Assembly: GCF_000328565.1 (NCBI RefSeq)
Contig: NC_019966.1
Coordinates: forward strand, 4,650,001 to 4,714,000
Source of the DNA: Mycobacterium sp. JS623
GTDB lineage: Bacteria > Actinomycetota > Actinomycetes > Mycobacteriales > Mycobacteriaceae
Length of the DNA: 64,000 bases
Direction of reading: 5' to 3'
The notes beneath the pieces were generated by a model, which did no database searches, was not told where the DNA came from, and saw only the letters and a list, made by a program, of their open reading frames with translations. Positions 12,006 to 24,786 of the stretch are shown here, piece after piece (positions within the stretch are counted from its first letter, which is position 1; each line of letters begins with the position of its first letter). The translations under genes were made by a program, and so were the position numbers.

Positions 12006-12659
12006 TCAATCCGCGAGCGACCCGGGCTCGACGCCGAGCACCTTCGCGATGGCCTCGATGGTGATAGGGCCCTGTCGCAATACTCGTGGGTGCGCGCCGG
12101 TGAGGTCGACGATCGTCGACGCCGCCTGTTGTTCTGAAGGTCCGCCGTCGAGGTACACCTCGACGAGGTCGCCGAGTTGATCGCGCGCCTGCTTGGCCGT
12201 GACGGCCGGCGGACGGCCGGAGATGTTGGCGCTCGACACCGCCATCGGGCCGACCTCGCGCAACAGTTCGATCGCGACCGGGTGCAGCGGCATGCGCAGC
12301 ATCACCGTGCCGTGCGCTTCGCCGAGGTCCCACTGCAGCGACGGCGCCTGGCGCACCACCAGACTCAGCGCGCCAGGCCAGAACGCCTCAATGAGTTCGC
12401 GTGCAGTGTTGGGTACCGAGTACACCAGGCCGTCGATGGTATGCCACGAACCGACCAGCACTGGGACCGGCATATCGCGGCCGCGTCCCTTCGCCGACAG
12501 CAGAGCGGCGACGGCGTCACTGTCGAAAGCGTCCGCGCCGATGCCGTAGACGGTGTCGGTGGGCATGACGACAAGCCGACCACCCTTGAGCGCACTGATC
12601 GCCGAGGCGATGCCGGTCTCGCGCTGGGCCGGGTCGGTGCAGTCGAACTGCTCGGTCAT
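12006..12659 (-). CDS. Sua5/YrdC-type L-threonylcarbamoyladenylate synthase
   Basis: Makes threonylcarbamoyl-AMP from threonine, bicarbonate and ATP, the first step of the t6A37 modification of ANN-decoding tRNAs. The 217-residue length is that of Rv1301 and of the short TsaC/YrdC class without a Sua5 domain. The nucleotide-binding core is seen in GGRLVVMPTDTVYGIGADAF, the KGRGRDMPVPVLV segment, and SSANISGRPP. The ATG is directly preceded by a copy of the dispersed 77-nt repeat (12660-12717). Confidence 0.93.
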   Translation of the reverse strand: MTEQFDCTDPAQRETGIASAISALKGGRLVVMPTDTVYGIGADAFDSDAVAALLSAKGRGRDMPVPVLVGSWHTIDGLVYSVPNTARELIEAFWPGALSLVVRQAPSLQWDLGEAHGTVMLRMPLHPVAIELLREVGPMAVSSANISGRPPAVTAKQARDQLGDLVEVYLDGGPSEQQAASTIVDLTGAHPRVLRQGPITIEAIAKVLGVEPGSLAD

Positions 12660-12717
12660 GCTCGGCTCCCCGCTCGCTCCGGTCCTCGCTCGTACCTCGC
12701 TGCGATCCTCACTCGCG
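12660..12717 (-). repeat. Dispersed repeat copy abutting a start codon
   Basis: Read on the minus strand, about 58 nt beginning CGCGAGTGAGGATCGCAGCG and ending GAGCCGAGC immediately before the ATG of the Sua5 gene. It matches the tandem repeat at 63200-63353 with few differences and has the same relation to a start codon there. It fills most of the prmC-Sua5 spacer. Confidence 0.75.
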
Positions 12718-12732
12718 GTCGCCGTCGGTCGG

Positions 12733-13578
12733 TCACGGTGTCAGCCTCTCACGTGTCGCGGTGACGAACCGCGGCCGGCCGGTCAGATCGTGTCGCGGGA
12801 TGACGTCGACGAATTGGCCTGTGCGGGTGAACGCTTCGACGGTACGCGCGGAGGTGGTGTCGTCGTGCTCGACGGCGCAGCGGCCGTTGTCACGCAACAG
12901 GAGTGCGGCGTGGGCGACGATGCTGTCGATGACCGCCATGCCGTCCGGGCCGCCGAACAGCGCGTGTGCTGGATCGTGTTCGGCCACTTCGGGTTCCAGC
13001 TCTGCACCGTCGGGAATGTACGGCGGGTTGGCCACTATCAGGTCGACCTGGCCGTCGAGTTCGGCGAGCAGGCCCGGCGCGGTGACGTCGGCCTTGATGA
13101 GCTCGACGGGGGTTCCGGCGAAGTTGCGTCGGGCGTATTTCAGCGCTGCGTCGGAGTCATCGACGGCGATGACACGGGCGTCGGGCCATTTGTTGGACAG
13201 TGCGAGAGCAAGCGCACCCGAGCCGGTGCAGAGGTCAACGATCGTCGGTGTCGCCGAAAGCTGTTGTGTTGTAGCCCATTCCAGCAGCAACTCCGTCTCG
13301 GGCCGCGGGATGAACACCCCGGGGCCGACGCTTAGCGTGACGGGTCCGAACGCCGCGGTGCCGGTGAGGTGTTGCAGCGGAATTCGCTTGGCGCGCTGCG
13401 CGATTAGGCCGTCGTAGCGGTCTCGAAACTCAGGTCCGGTCTCCGCGAAGGCCAGGCGACCGCGGTCGATGCCCGCGACGTGCGCTGCCAACAGCTCGGC
13501 GTCGGTGCGCGGCGACCCGACTCCCGCCTCGGTCAGCGCCACCTCGGCGGCGTCGATCACCTGGCGGAGCCTGGTCAT
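12733..13578 (-). CDS. prmC: Peptide chain release factor N5-glutamine methyltransferase
   Basis: Methylates the Gln of the GGQ motif of release factors using S-adenosylmethionine. The 281 residues hold an N-terminal helical domain and a Rossmann methyltransferase domain. The SAM site is [14 protein letters not shown], and the substrate-binding motif NPPY lies in [13 protein letters not shown]. Its ATG overlaps the stop of prfA as ATGA, so enzyme and substrate protein are translationally coupled. Confidence 0.96.
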   Translation of the reverse strand: MTRLRQVIDAAEVALTEAGVGSPRTDAELLAAHVAGIDRGRLAFAETGPEFRDRYDGLIAQRAKRIPLQHLTGTAAFGPVTLSVGPGVFIPRPETELLLEWATTQQLSATPTIVDLCTGSGALALALSNKWPDARVIAVDDSDAALKYARRNFAGTPVELIKADVTAPGLLAELDGQVDLIVANPPYIPDGAELEPEVAEHDPAHALFGGPDGMAVIDSIVAHAALLLRDNGRCAVEHDDTTSARTVEAFTRTGQFVDVIPRHDLTGRPRFVTATRERLTP

Positions 13579-14648
13579 GCCTGCTGCAGCCTGGATTGCT
13601 TGTCGGCAGCGGCCAGCGCGTCGAACAACGCGTCGAGATCACCGTCGAGAACCTGATCGAGGTTGTGCGCCTTGAAGTTGATCCGGTGATCGGCGATCCG
13701 GTTCTCCGGGAAGTTGTACGTGCGGATGCGCTCGCTGCGGTCGACGGTGCGGATCTGGCTGGCCCGATCGGCGGAAGCGTCGGCCTGCGCCTGCTCCTCG
13801 GCCAGTGCCTGCAGTCGCGCCGCGAGCACCTGCAGCGCGCGGGCCTTGTTCTGCAGCTGGCTGCGCTCGTTCTGGCAGGTGACGACGATGCCCGTGGGCA
13901 GGTGCGTGATGCGCACCGCGGAGTCGGTGGTGTTGACGCCCTGACCGCCCTTGCCCGACGACCGGTAAACATCGATGCGCAGATCGGACTCGTCGATTTG
14001 GACTTCCTCGACCTCTTCGGGTTCGGGGTAGACGAGCACGCCCGCGGCCGACGTGTGCACGCGGCCCTGCGACTCGGTCACCGGGACCCGCTGCACGCGG
14101 TGCACGCCGCCTTCGAACTTCAGCCGCGACCACACGCCGTCGGCGGAGTCGCCCTTGCTTCGGATCGACAGCGTCGCGTCCTTGTAGCCGCCGAGGTCCG
14201 ATGTTGTCTCGTCGAGCATGTTGACGGTCCAGCCGTGCCGCTCGGCGTAGCGGATGTACATGCGGGCCAGATCGGCGGCGAACAACGCGGACTCCTCGCC
14301 GCCCTCCCCCGACTTGACCTCGAGCACGATGTCGTCGGCGTCGTGCGGGTCGCGCGGGGCAAGCAGGTCGGTGAGGTGGGTGTCGAGTTGTTCGACGGTG
14401 GACTCGAGGGCGGGGATCTCGGCGGCGAAGGATTCGTCGTCGGCGGCGAGTTCTTTCGCGGCCTCGAGATCGCCGCGGGCGGCTTCCAGCTTGCGGTAGG
14501 TCGCGACGATCGGCGAAACCTGCGCGAATCGTCGTCCCACCTTGCGGGCGGCTGCGGGGTCGGCGTGCAGGCTGGGGTCCGAGAGCTGCCTCTCCAAGTC
14601 GGCATGCTCGGTCAGCAGCGCCTCGATCGCTGGCGCGGTGTCCGTCAT
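13575..14648 (-). CDS. prfA: Peptide chain release factor 1
   Basis: Recognises UAA and UAG stop codons and triggers peptide release. The ATG at 14648 has a perfect AGGAGG ribosome site and gives 357 residues; the in-frame extension to 14681 has no such site. The GGQ motif is in [17 protein letters not shown], and the stop-codon-reading region contains the expected [15 protein letters not shown] stretch. It overlaps prmC, whose product modifies this GGQ. It lies downstream of rpmE with a 99-nt spacer. Confidence 0.97.
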   Translation of the reverse strand: MTDTAPAIEALLTEHADLERQLSDPSLHADPAAARKVGRRFAQVSPIVATYRKLEAARGDLEAAKELAADDESFAAEIPALESTVEQLDTHLTDLLAPRDPHDADDIVLEVKSGEGGEESALFAADLARMYIRYAERHGWTVNMLDETTSDLGGYKDATLSIRSKGDSADGVWSRLKFEGGVHRVQRVPVTESQGRVHTSAAGVLVYPEPEEVEEVQIDESDLRIDVYRSSGKGGQGVNTTDSAVRITHLPTGIVVTCQNERSQLQNKARALQVLAARLQALAEEQAQADASADRASQIRTVDRSERIRTYNFPENRIADHRINFKAHNLDQVLDGDLDALFDALAAADKQSRLQQA

Positions 14649-14747
14649 GTCGACCCTCCTTCCGAATTTGGCCTGAAACATTTGGCCTGAAACGCAAACC
14701 GACGCCCGGCCTGCGCATGCGCGTCAGATCGGGCGTCGGGAAGGCAG

Positions 14748-14987
14748 CTAGTTGTCGGTAGCGCTCTTGTCGGCGCCGGCCTTGCGCTTGCCGTAGCGCT
14801 TCTCGAAGCGGGCCACGCGGCCGCCGCTGTCGAGGATCTTCTGCTTGCCGGTGTAGAACGGGTGGCACTGCGAGCAGACCTCGACATGGATCTGTCCGCT
14901 CTTCTTCGTGCTGCGCGTGGTGAATGTCGCGCCGCAGCCGCAGTGCACCGTCGTCTCGACGTAGTCAGGGTGAATACCCGTCTTCAT
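14748..14987 (-). CDS. rpmE: 50S ribosomal protein L31, zinc-binding form
   Basis: A 79-residue ribosomal protein starting [11 protein letters not shown] at 14987 with a GAGGA ribosome site. It retains the zinc-binding cysteines: CGC near residue 16 and CSQC near residue 36. It is therefore the C+ form, not the zinc-independent paralog induced by Zur in zinc starvation. The C-terminus is basic. It leads the rpmE-prfA-prmC cluster. Confidence 0.97.
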   Translation of the reverse strand: MKTGIHPDYVETTVHCGCGATFTTRSTKKSGQIHVEVCSQCHPFYTGKQKILDSGGRVARFEKRYGKRKAGADKSATDN

Positions 14988-15131
14988 GGTTTTCCTCTGC
15001 AATCGTGGGCCCCGGGTCGCCCCTCCTGTGATGGAGGTATTCGGCGTGAACCGGGAACCGAGGGGTCAGCGGTCCATTATGCCAGCTCAACCGCCAGCAG
15101 CCTAAACGCGTAGCTGGCACCCTTTATTTCG

Positions 15132-15267
15132 CGCGAACGTGGGTTACCCGCACGCTTTCGCGCCGACCGCCTCAACACAGTCATCACCCAAGCAGCAGCA
15201 TGAACCCCGACGTTGCACTGATCACTTGACTTTGAGTGTGTGATGCGTGCGGGTAACCACGTTCGCG
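15132..15267. repeat. Inverted repeat with 23/24-nt arms
   Basis: The arm at 15132-15155 begins CGCGAACGTGGGTTACCCGC; the arm at 15245-15267 is its reverse complement apart from one missing base. The 89-nt interior has no recognised content. It could be a remnant of a small mobile element or a long-range RNA stem. Confidence 0.65.
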
Positions 15268-15304
15268 TCGCATGGGGGTATTGCGAGGTGGCCACATCCC
15301 GAAA

Positions 15305-15322
15305 TGTGTCCACGGTGACACA
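15305..15322. promoter_or_regulatory. Dyad, candidate TetR autoregulatory operator
   Basis: TGTGTC (15305-15310) and GACACA (15317-15322) form a perfect 6-bp inverted repeat around a 6-nt centre, 8 nt upstream of the GTG of the TetR gene. Placement and symmetry fit an operator bound by the adjacent regulator. This is inference from position only. Confidence 0.4.
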
Positions 15323-15330
15323 ATGCTGAG

Positions 15331-15936
15331 GTGACGAGCGCTTCCGCCACCAAGAACGTCCGCGATCGGCTGATCGACGCCGCGGAGGTCTGTCTGCGCG
15401 CCAAGGGCATTCGGTCGACGACGGTGTCCGAAGTGGCCGACGTCGCCGGGGTGTCGCGCGGCTGGCTGTACCGGCATTTCCCCGACAAGGTGACGCTGCT
15501 GGGCGCCGCGATCGTGCGACTCAACGACGCGTACTGGTCCGAGGCACACGCGGTGCTCGAACAGGTCGAGGGCCTGGATCGCCAGATGGGCATTGGCATC
15601 GCCCGTGCCCGCGGTGCCTACGATGATCCCGGCACGCTGCTGATGAAGCTGCGCATGGAAGAGCCCGAGGAGTTCGCGGCGTGCGCCGGTGCGGGCGTGC
15701 AGGGTCTGGTGCCTGATCTGGCCGACTTCTGGTCGCGTTACCTGATCGCTGCGCGCGACCGCGGGGAGATCCACGAGCGCACCGACATCGCCGAAGCGTC
15801 GGAATGGATTGCACGCGTAGTGCTTTCGCTCGCGACTGTGCCCGGCGACAAGCTCGACCCCAGCGATGCCGACGCGGTGGCGGCGCACATGCGCCGGTAC
15901 GTCATGCCCGGGCTGCGGGCCGAGCCCGCGGTCTGA
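15331..15936 (+). CDS. TetR/AcrR-family transcriptional regulator
   Basis: A 201-residue regulator. The N-terminal helix-turn-helix is at about residues 9-55 (IDAAEVCLRAKGIRSTTVSE, then VADVAGVSRGWLYRHF). The C-terminal domain, which would bind the ligand and form the dimer, gives no clue to the inducer. It lies between rpmE and rho and points against both, with no obvious partner gene, so it may act mainly on its own promoter or on distant genes. A dyad just upstream is a candidate operator. Confidence 0.9.
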   Translation: MTSASATKNVRDRLIDAAEVCLRAKGIRSTTVSEVADVAGVSRGWLYRHFPDKVTLLGAAIVRLNDAYWSEAHAVLEQVEGLDRQMGIGIARARGAYDDPGTLLMKLRMEEPEEFAACAGAGVQGLVPDLADFWSRYLIAARDRGEIHERTDIAEASEWIARVVLSLATVPGDKLDPSDADAVAAHMRRYVMPGLRAEPAV

Positions 15937-15988
15937 TTTGGGCGCGTCAACGGACGCTCAGCGGGCGTGAGCGCGCCGAAACCGCGGG

Positions 15989-17884
15989 TTAGTCGACCTC
16001 GGCCTGGCCCGGTGCGGTCTTGGAAACCTGCACCAGGAACTCGTAGTTGTTCTTGGTCTTGCGCAACTGGCTCATCAGCAAGTCGATGGCCTGATGCGGG
16101 TCAAGACCGCTGAGCACGCGACGCAGCTTGTGCACGATCGCGAACTCATCCGGCGAGAGCAGCAGCTCGTCCTTGCGGGTGCCCGACGGGTTGACGTCCA
16201 CGGCCGGGAACACCCGGCGCTCGGAGATCTTGCGGTCGAGCTTGAGCTCCGCGTTGCCGGTGCCCTTGAACTCCTCGAAGATCACCGTGTCACCGGTCGA
16301 ACCGGTCTCCACCATGGCGGTGGCGACGATCGTCAGCGAGCCGCCGTCTTCGATGTTGCGGGCAGCTCCGAGGAACCGCTTGGGCGGATACAGCGCGGTG
16401 GAGTCGACACCACCGGACAGGATGCGGCCAGACGCAGGCGATGCGTTGTTGTACGCACGGCCCAGGCGGGTGATCGAGTCGAGCAGCACGACGACATCCT
16501 TGCCCTGCTCGACGAGGCGCTTGGCCCGCTCGATGGCGAGTTCTGCGGCCTGGGTGTGGTCTGACGGCGGCCGGTCGAAGGTCGAGGCGATGACCTCGCC
16601 CTTGACCGAGCGCTGCATGTCGGTGACCTCTTCAGGCCGTTCGTCGACGAGCACCACCATCAGGTGGCATTCGGGGTTGTTCTTGGTGACACCGTTCGCG
16701 ATGTCCTGCAGGATCGTGGTCTTGCCGGCCTTCGGCGGCGACACGATCAGCGCGCGCTGCCCCTTGCCGATCGGCATGATCAGGTCGATCACGCGGGTGG
16801 TCAGCTTCTCGGTCGTGGTCTCCAGCCGCAGCCGCTGGTTGGGGTACAGCGGCGTGAGCTTGGTGAAGTCCGGCCGGTTCTTGGCCTCTTCGACGGGCCT
16901 GCCGTTGACGCTGTCGAGACGCACAAGCGGGTTGAACTTCTGTCGCTGGTTGGGCTGCTCGCCGTCCTTGGGCACCCGGACCGCTCCGGTGATGGCATCG
17001 CCGCGGCGCAGGCCGTTCTTGCGCACCATGTTCATGGACACGTAAACGTCGTTGGGGCCGGCCAGGTAGCCGGAGGTGCGGACGAACGCGTAGTTGTCGA
17101 GCACGTCGAGGATGCCTGCGACGGGCTGAACGACGTCGTCCTCGCGAAGCTCGGTATCGCGGTCACCACCGCCGCCGCCTTCGCCGCGCTCGCGGCGCCT
17201 GCGGTCACGGAACCGACGGCCGCGACGGCCCCCACGGCCTTCGCCGTCGTCGTCGGCGTTGCCGCCGCGGTTCTGGCCGCCCTGATCGCCTTGCTGATCG
17301 TTGTCGGAGGACTTATCGGACTTGTCGGGCTTGGAGTCCTGCTTGGGGCCACGCTGACCTTCGGCGTCGGCCTTGTCCGGCTGCGCGGACTGCTGCTTGT
17401 CGTTCTTCTCGCCCTTGTCGTCGGAGCCGCTCGGCGAGCCGGTGCCGCGTGAGGCACCGCGACGCTCGCGGCGCGGTGGGGCCTGCTGCTCGGCGGGCTG
17501 CTCGGACGGTTCAGCCTCGGTCGCGGTGTCGGCCGGCGCGGTGCCATGGGCGTCGCCCGCGTCTTCCGCCTTCGACCGGCCATTGGAGTCGCCACGACGC
17601 TCCTTGATGGCGGCAACGAGCTCGCTCTTACGCATGCCGGACGCGCCCTCGACGCCGATCTCCTTGGCGAGCGCACGCAGTTCGGGCAGCACCATGGTCG
17701 ACAGCGCCGCACGGCGATCGCCCGACGCGACGTCGGCCGTCGGCGCGGTTTCCGCGGTGCCGTTCGTCGCGTCCGCACCGGAGGTGTCCGGGGCGGTTGA
17801 AATGTCTGAAGTCACGGTTTGGTTTTGCGGCAGCTCGGCGTTTTCGCTGCTGCCACCAGCCGTGAAGAGGTCCGTTTCTGTCAC
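15989..17884 (-). CDS. rho: Transcription termination factor Rho
   Basis: The hexameric RNA helicase of factor-dependent termination. The GTG at 17884 ([11 protein letters not shown]) has an AAAGGA ribosome site and matches the M. tuberculosis start, giving 631 residues. An N-terminal SAP-like segment ([20 protein letters not shown]) is followed by a disordered insertion of about 150 residues rich in Ser, Asp, Gln, Gly and Arg, typical of actinobacterial Rho. The RNA-binding cold-shock-like domain follows, then the ATPase P-loop PPKAGKTT and the Q/R-loop region. It is downstream of thrB; its 5' leader contains two stem-loops. Confidence 0.97.
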   Translation of the reverse strand: MTETDLFTAGGSSENAELPQNQTVTSDISTAPDTSGADATNGTAETAPTADVASGDRRAALSTMVLPELRALAKEIGVEGASGMRKSELVAAIKERRGDSNGRSKAEDAGDAHGTAPADTATEAEPSEQPAEQQAPPRRERRGASRGTGSPSGSDDKGEKNDKQQSAQPDKADAEGQRGPKQDSKPDKSDKSSDNDQQGDQGGQNRGGNADDDGEGRGGRRGRRFRDRRRRERGEGGGGGDRDTELREDDVVQPVAGILDVLDNYAFVRTSGYLAGPNDVYVSMNMVRKNGLRRGDAITGAVRVPKDGEQPNQRQKFNPLVRLDSVNGRPVEEAKNRPDFTKLTPLYPNQRLRLETTTEKLTTRVIDLIMPIGKGQRALIVSPPKAGKTTILQDIANGVTKNNPECHLMVVLVDERPEEVTDMQRSVKGEVIASTFDRPPSDHTQAAELAIERAKRLVEQGKDVVVLLDSITRLGRAYNNASPASGRILSGGVDSTALYPPKRFLGAARNIEDGGSLTIVATAMVETGSTGDTVIFEEFKGTGNAELKLDRKISERRVFPAVDVNPSGTRKDELLLSPDEFAIVHKLRRVLSGLDPHQAIDLLMSQLRKTKNNYEFLVQVSKTAPGQAEVD

Positions 17885-18175
17885 GGATTTCCTTTCTGAT
17901 CCCCCGCTGGTCAAGCCGACGCGGGGGTCCGGGCATTCAGCTGATGCGCTGAATGCGGAGGTCCCACCATTGCCTCTGCAACGGTGATCGCCGGGATTCG
18001 CCGGTGTGCGGCGAACCGTCAGTCCACAAGATTGAACACCTAAAAGGGAAGTGGTCGTCCTAGTGTTGGCGCAGGCAGAGACGCTGCGATTGCTGGACAG
18101 CTGCGAGAATAACCCGCATCGGAGCCGGAAGCAAGAAACACCTTGATTCGCATGTGACTCATGTGGTCCGCAAAG
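17885..18175 (-). promoter_or_regulatory. rho leader region with two stem-loops
   Basis: No gene is seen in these 291 nt. Close to the rho start there is a perfect 9-bp stem GCATTCAGC/GCTGAATGC with a 6-nt loop (17933-17956). Next to the ribosome site is a 7-bp stem CCCCCGC/GCGGGGG (17901-17907 with 17921-17927). Rho genes in other bacteria are autoregulated through their leaders, so this may be a similar control region; that link is inference. Confidence 0.5.
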
Positions 18176-20201
<2,026 letters not shown>

Positions 20202-20205
<4 letters not shown>

Positions 20206-21527
20206 TCCGTGGTTCCTTCCATGCGCAGCACGCTGTTGATGCTCTGCACAACGTCGAGGTCTGCCAGCGCCGCAACGGTTTCCGACTGCGCTGCATCGGT
20301 GGCCCGGTGCGTGACGACCACGATGCGCGCACCGCACCGCTGACCGCCCTCGTCGACCATGCCCTCTTGCCGCACCTCGGCGATGCTGACCTCACGCTTG
20401 CTGAATTCCGCTGCGACGGCAGACAACACGCCGGGCCGGTCGGCGACGTTCATGCTCACGTAGTAGCGGGTGGGGATGAATCCGATCGGCGCGATCGGCA
20501 GCTTGGCGTACTTCGACTCGCGCGGCCCGCGGCCACCCTGAACGCGGTTGCGGGCGGCCATGACGACATCGCCCATCACCGCGGAGGCGGTTGGTGCGCC
20601 GCCTGCGCCCTGGCCATAGAACATCAGCCGGCCTGCGGCCTCGGCTTCCACCACGACCGCGTTGAACGCACCGTTGACCGCAGCCAGCGGGTGGTCGAGC
20701 GGCACCAGCGCCGGGTAGACGCGCGCCGAAACCCGCTCCTGCCCTTCATCGTTGGTGAGCCGCTCGCAGATAGCCAGCAACTTGATGGTGCAGCCCAATG
20801 CGCGCGCCGACTCGAAGTCGGCGGCCGTCACTTTGGTGATGCCCTCGCGGTAGACGTCGTCGGCCGTGACCCGGGTGTGGAACGCGATCGAGGCGAGGAT
20901 CGCGGCCTTGGCCGCGGCGTCGTAGCCCTCGACGTCGGCGGTCGGATCCGCTTCCGCGTAGCCGAGCGCGCTGGCATCGGCGAGCGCGCTGGTGTAGTCG
21001 GCGCCGGTGCTGTCCATCTCCGAAAGGATGTAGTTGGTGGTGCCGTTGACGATTCCAGCGACGCGCAGCACCCGGTCGCCCGCCAGAGATTGGGTCAGCG
21101 GGCGGATAACAGGGATGGCGCCGGCGACGGCGGCTTCGAAGTAAAGGTCGACGTGGGCGTGCTCGGCGGCCTGGGCGAGCTCGCCGGTGGACACCGACAT
21201 CAGCGCCTTGTTGGCGGTCACGACGGACTTACGCTGTTCCAGCGCGCTGAGAATGGCCTTGCGGGCGGGTTCGACGGGGCCCATCAGTTCGACGACGATG
21301 TCGACATCGTCGCGGGACACCAGCTCTTCGATGTTGTCGGTGAGCAGGTCGATGGGCACACCGCGGTCGTCGGCGACCCGACGCACCCCGATGCCGCGCA
21401 GCTCGAGCGGGGCGCCGATGCGGGCGGTCAGGTCCTTCGCGTCCTCCTCGATGATGCGGACGACCTCACTGCCGACGTTGCCGAGCCCCAATACGGCTAC
21501 GCCGATGGACTTTTCGTGGTTGGTCAT
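20202..21527 (-). CDS. hom: Homoserine dehydrogenase
   Basis: Reduces aspartate semialdehyde to homoserine, the branch point toward threonine and methionine. From the ATG at 21527 it has 441 residues. The N-terminal NAD(P) fold carries [13 protein letters not shown]. The central catalytic region holds [11 protein letters not shown], and the C-terminal ACT domain ([20 protein letters not shown]) is the site of likely threonine feedback. Overlaps lysA and thrC by 4 nt each. Confidence 0.97.
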
Positions 21528-22945
21528 TTCGTTACCTCCAAACTCAGCAGATCGTCGACCGTCTCCCGGCGCAGAACCAGGCGGGCTTGCCCGTTGCGCA
21601 CGGCCACCACCGCGGGGCGGCCGATCAGGTTGTAACGGCTCGACATGGAATAACAGTAGGCGCCCGTGGCGGCGACGCCCAGCAGGTCCCCGGGCGCGAC
21701 GTCGTCGGACAGCCACGCGTCTTTGACGACGATATCGCCGCTCTCGCAATGCTTTCCGACAACACGCGACAGCATCGCCGGCATTTCACTGACGCGCGAA
21801 ACCAGACGTACATCGTATTCGGCACCGTAGAGCGACGTGCGGATGTTGTCGCTCATGCCACCGTCGACGCTGATGTAGCGGCGATTCTTATCGGTCGCGA
21901 TGTCGACGTCTTTGACGGTGCCGACCTGGTACAGCGTGATGGTGCCGGGCCCCGCGATGGCGCGGCCGGGCTCCACGACGAGTCGCGGCGCGGGCAGGCC
22001 AACGGCGGCGGATTCGTTGCGGACGATGGCGCTGAGCTTGGCGGCCAGGTCTGTGATCGGTGGCGGATCATCCTGCGGCAGATAGGAAATACCCAGTCCG
22101 CCGCCGAGGTCGACGGTCTCGAGTTGGCTGGTCTTATCCACACCGAACTCGGCGACGACGTCGCGCAGCAGTCCGATCACCCGGTGGGCGGCCAACTCGA
22201 ATCCGTCGACGTCGAAGATCTGCGAGCCGATGTGGCTGTGCAGGCCGACGAGACGCAGGTTGTCGGTGGCGAAGACGCGCCTGATTGCGTCCATCGCCGC
22301 ACCGCTGGCCAGTGACAGGCCGAACTTCTGGTCCTCGTGGGCGGTGGAGATGAATTCGTGGGTGTGGGCCTCCACACCGACGGTAACGCGGACCAGGACG
22401 TCCTGCACGGCGCCGGCCGCACCGGCGATCTCGTCGAGGCGTTCGATCTCGGTCATCGAGTCGAGCACGACGTGACCGATGCCGGCCTTGACGGCCGTCG
22501 TCAGCTCGTCGACGGATTTGTTGTTGCCGTGCAACGTGATTCGATCGGGAGGAAAGGTGGCATGCAGTGCAACGGCGAGCTCGCCGCCGGTCGCCACGTC
22601 GAGGGACAGACCCTCCTGCTCGACCCAGCGTGCCACCTCGGTGCACAGGAAGGCCTTGGCGGCGTAGTGGACGTTGTCGCCACCGCCGAACGCCGCGGCG
22701 ATCTCGCGGCAGCGTGATCGGAAGTCGTCTTCGTCGATCACGAAGGCGGGAGTGCCGAACTCGGCGGCGATGTCGGTGACGGGAACGCCGGCGATTGACA
22801 CGACACCGTCGTCGCCGCGAACGGTGCTGCGCGGCCACACATTCGGGGCGAGCGTCAGGACATCGGCTGCGGACTGCGGGCGGGGCGGCGCGCCGCCATG
22901 CTGCATTTCGTCAGCGTGCCGGGGCCCGGCGGGGTGAGCGATCAC
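21524..22945 (-). CDS. lysA: Diaminopimelate decarboxylase
   Basis: Decarboxylates meso-diaminopimelate to lysine; diaminopimelate is also a peptidoglycan component. A PLP enzyme of the alanine-racemase fold with 473 residues from the GTG at 22945. That start overlaps the argS stop (GTGA) and keeps an N-terminal extension [15 protein letters not shown] that M. tuberculosis LysA lacks. The PLP lysine is in [12 protein letters not shown], with motifs [22 protein letters not shown] and [13 protein letters not shown]. Confidence 0.96.
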   Translation of the reverse strand: MIAHPAGPRHADEMQHGGAPPRPQSAADVLTLAPNVWPRSTVRGDDGVVSIAGVPVTDIAAEFGTPAFVIDEDDFRSRCREIAAAFGGGDNVHYAAKAFLCTEVARWVEQEGLSLDVATGGELAVALHATFPPDRITLHGNNKSVDELTTAVKAGIGHVVLDSMTEIERLDEIAGAAGAVQDVLVRVTVGVEAHTHEFISTAHEDQKFGLSLASGAAMDAIRRVFATDNLRLVGLHSHIGSQIFDVDGFELAAHRVIGLLRDVVAEFGVDKTSQLETVDLGGGLGISYLPQDDPPPITDLAAKLSAIVRNESAAVGLPAPRLVVEPGRAIAGPGTITLYQVGTVKDVDIATDKNRRYISVDGGMSDNIRTSLYGAEYDVRLVSRVSEMPAMLSRVVGKHCESGDIVVKDAWLSDDVAPGDLLGVAATGAYCYSMSSRYNLIGRPAVVAVRNGQARLVLRRETVDDLLSLEVTK

Positions 22946-24594
22946 ATCCGCTCCGGAGCGCTAACGCCGAGGATGCCAAGGCCGTTGGCGATGACCTGGC
23001 GGGTGGCCTGGCAAAGCGCCAACCGTGCGGCATGCAGATCGTTGGGCGCCTCGTCGCCTTGCGGCAGCACGCGGCAGGAGTCGTAGAACCGGTGGTAGTC
23101 ACCGGCCAGATCCTCGAGATAGCGCGACACGCGGTGCGGTTCCCGAAGGGCCGCAGCGGTTTTCAGCACACGAGGAAACTCGCCGAGGTTGCGAATCAGC
23201 GTGCCTTCCTTATCGTGCGTGAGGAGGTCGAGGTGCTCAGTGCCGGGGCTCAGGCCGAGTTCGGCGGCGTTGCGGGCCAGCGCCGAGAGCCGGGCGTGCG
23301 CGTATTGCACGTAGTAAACCGGGTTTTCGTTGGACGCCGACGACCACAGCGCAAGATCGATGTCGATCGGACTGTCGACCGAGGAGCGGATCAATGAGTA
23401 CCGGGCGGCGTCGACGCCGATGGCCTCGACGAGGTCGTCGAGGGTGATGACGGTGCCTGCGCGCTTGCTCATCCTGACGGGCTGGCCGTCGCGGACCAGG
23501 TTGACCATCTGGCCAATGAGCACCTCGACGGTGGCAGGGTCTTCACCGAGCGAGGCGGCGACGGCCTTGAGCCGCGCGATGTATCCGTGGTGGTCGGCGC
23601 CGAGCATGTAGATGCACAGGTCGAATCCGCGCTGACGCTTGTCGAGGTAATAGGCGATGTCGGCGGCCACGTACGCCGGATTGCCGTCGCTCTTGATGAC
23701 GACGCGGTCCTTGTCGTCGCCAAAGTCGGTGGTGCGCAGCCAAACTGCGCCGTCCTTCTCGTAGATGCTGCCGGCCTCTTTGAGCTTGGCGATCGCCTCG
23801 CCGACCCGGCCGGAGGTGTGCATCGAGTCTTCGTGGGTGTAGACGTCGAAGTCGGTGCCGAAGTCGTGCAGCGACTGCTTGATGTGGGTGAACATCAGGT
23901 CTACGCCGATGGCGCGGAAGGTCTCGCGCATCTCGGCGTCGGGCAGGCTCAGTGCGTCAGCGTCCTTGGCGAGCACCTGGGCTGCGATGTCTTTGATGTA
24001 GTCGCCCGCGTAGCCGTCGTCCGGGGTCGGCTCGCCCTTGGCGGCGGCGATCAGGGAGTTGGTGAAGCGGTCGATCTGGGCGCCGTGGTCGTTGAAGTAG
24101 TACTCGCGCACGACCTGGGCGCCCTGGGTGGATAGCAGCCGGCCGAGGGCGTCGCCGACGGCGGCCCAGCGGGTGCCCCCGATGTGGATGGGCCCGGTCG
24201 GGTTGGCGGAGACGAACTCGAGGTTGATGTGTTCGCCCTTGAGCGCGTCGGAGTTGCCGTAGTTGGGGCCCGCGTCGATGACGTTCTGGACGATGACGTT
24301 CTGGGCGGAGGCGTTGAGGCGCAGGTTGACGAAGCCGGGACCGGCGACGTCTGCGGCCGAGATGCCACCTTGTTCGGCGAGAGCCGTCGCGAGCCAGCCG
24401 GCCAGTTCACGGGGGTTGGCACCGACCTTTTTGCCCAGCTGAAGGGCAATATTGGTGGCGTAATCGCCGTGTCCGGGGTTACGCGGACGTTCGACGGTGA
24501 CGGTCGCCGGCAGTGCTGAGGTGTCGAGGCCATGCTCGGCGAGCACCGCGGCGGCGGTGGCCTTGAGCAGTTCGGCAAGGTCGGCGGGGGTCAC
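22942..24594 (-). CDS. argS: Arginyl-tRNA synthetase
   Basis: Charges tRNA-Arg; a class I synthetase of 550 residues with a GTG start at 24594. The HIGH-type motif is [12 protein letters not shown] and the KMSKS counterpart is [10 protein letters not shown]. The C-terminal DALR anticodon-binding domain ends in [19 protein letters not shown] and following residues. It heads the lysA-hom-thrC-thrB operon and is divergent from a tRNA-Arg gene 116 nt away, as in M. tuberculosis. Confidence 0.97.
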   Translation of the reverse strand: MTPADLAELLKATAAAVLAEHGLDTSALPATVTVERPRNPGHGDYATNIALQLGKKVGANPRELAGWLATALAEQGGISAADVAGPGFVNLRLNASAQNVIVQNVIDAGPNYGNSDALKGEHINLEFVSANPTGPIHIGGTRWAAVGDALGRLLSTQGAQVVREYYFNDHGAQIDRFTNSLIAAAKGEPTPDDGYAGDYIKDIAAQVLAKDADALSLPDAEMRETFRAIGVDLMFTHIKQSLHDFGTDFDVYTHEDSMHTSGRVGEAIAKLKEAGSIYEKDGAVWLRTTDFGDDKDRVVIKSDGNPAYVAADIAYYLDKRQRGFDLCIYMLGADHHGYIARLKAVAASLGEDPATVEVLIGQMVNLVRDGQPVRMSKRAGTVITLDDLVEAIGVDAARYSLIRSSVDSPIDIDLALWSSASNENPVYYVQYAHARLSALARNAAELGLSPGTEHLDLLTHDKEGTLIRNLGEFPRVLKTAAALREPHRVSRYLEDLAGDYHRFYDSCRVLPQGDEAPNDLHAARLALCQATRQVIANGLGILGVSAPERM

Positions 24595-24710
24595 GAGGGT
24601 CCATCCTATGGTCTGAGGTGGTCAGGCCCCGAATCCGTTTCCGCTCGCGGCGATGCGTTAGGCTGTGCCCTGCTTGTCATTGCCCAATGGCGCATGCCTC
24701 TTCTATATGC

Positions 24711-24786
24711 GCCCCCGTAGCTCAGGGGATAGAGCGTCTGCCTCCGGAGCAGAAGGCCGCAGGTTCGAATCCTGCCGGGGGCACCA
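24711..24786 (+). tRNA. tRNA-Arg with anticodon CCG
   Basis: A complete 76-nt cloverleaf: acceptor GCCCCCG paired with CGGGGGC, D-arm GCTC/GAGC, anticodon arm TCTGC/GCAGA around the loop CTCCGGA, and T-arm GCAGG/CCTGC. The anticodon CCG is at 24744-24746 and reads CGG. CCA is genome-encoded at 24784-24786. It is divergent from argS and borders the variable block to its right. Confidence 0.97.

Larger units (their letters stand above)
14988..15330. other. Divergent spacer between rpmE and the TetR gene, with a long inverted repeat
   Basis: No convincing gene is seen in this 343-nt stretch; the ORFs it contains are short and composition-poor. It carries two inverted arms, 15132-15155 (24 nt) and 15245-15267 (23 nt), that differ by a single extra G and are separated by 89 nt. 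Close to the TetR start lies the dyad TGTGTC-N6-GACACA. Confidence 0.7.

Noticed and set aside
24764..24786. tRNA-Arg 3' end as an integration site of the 24-kb block
   Set aside because: No second copy of the tRNA end and no integrase gene were found in the window, so an att site is not annotated.
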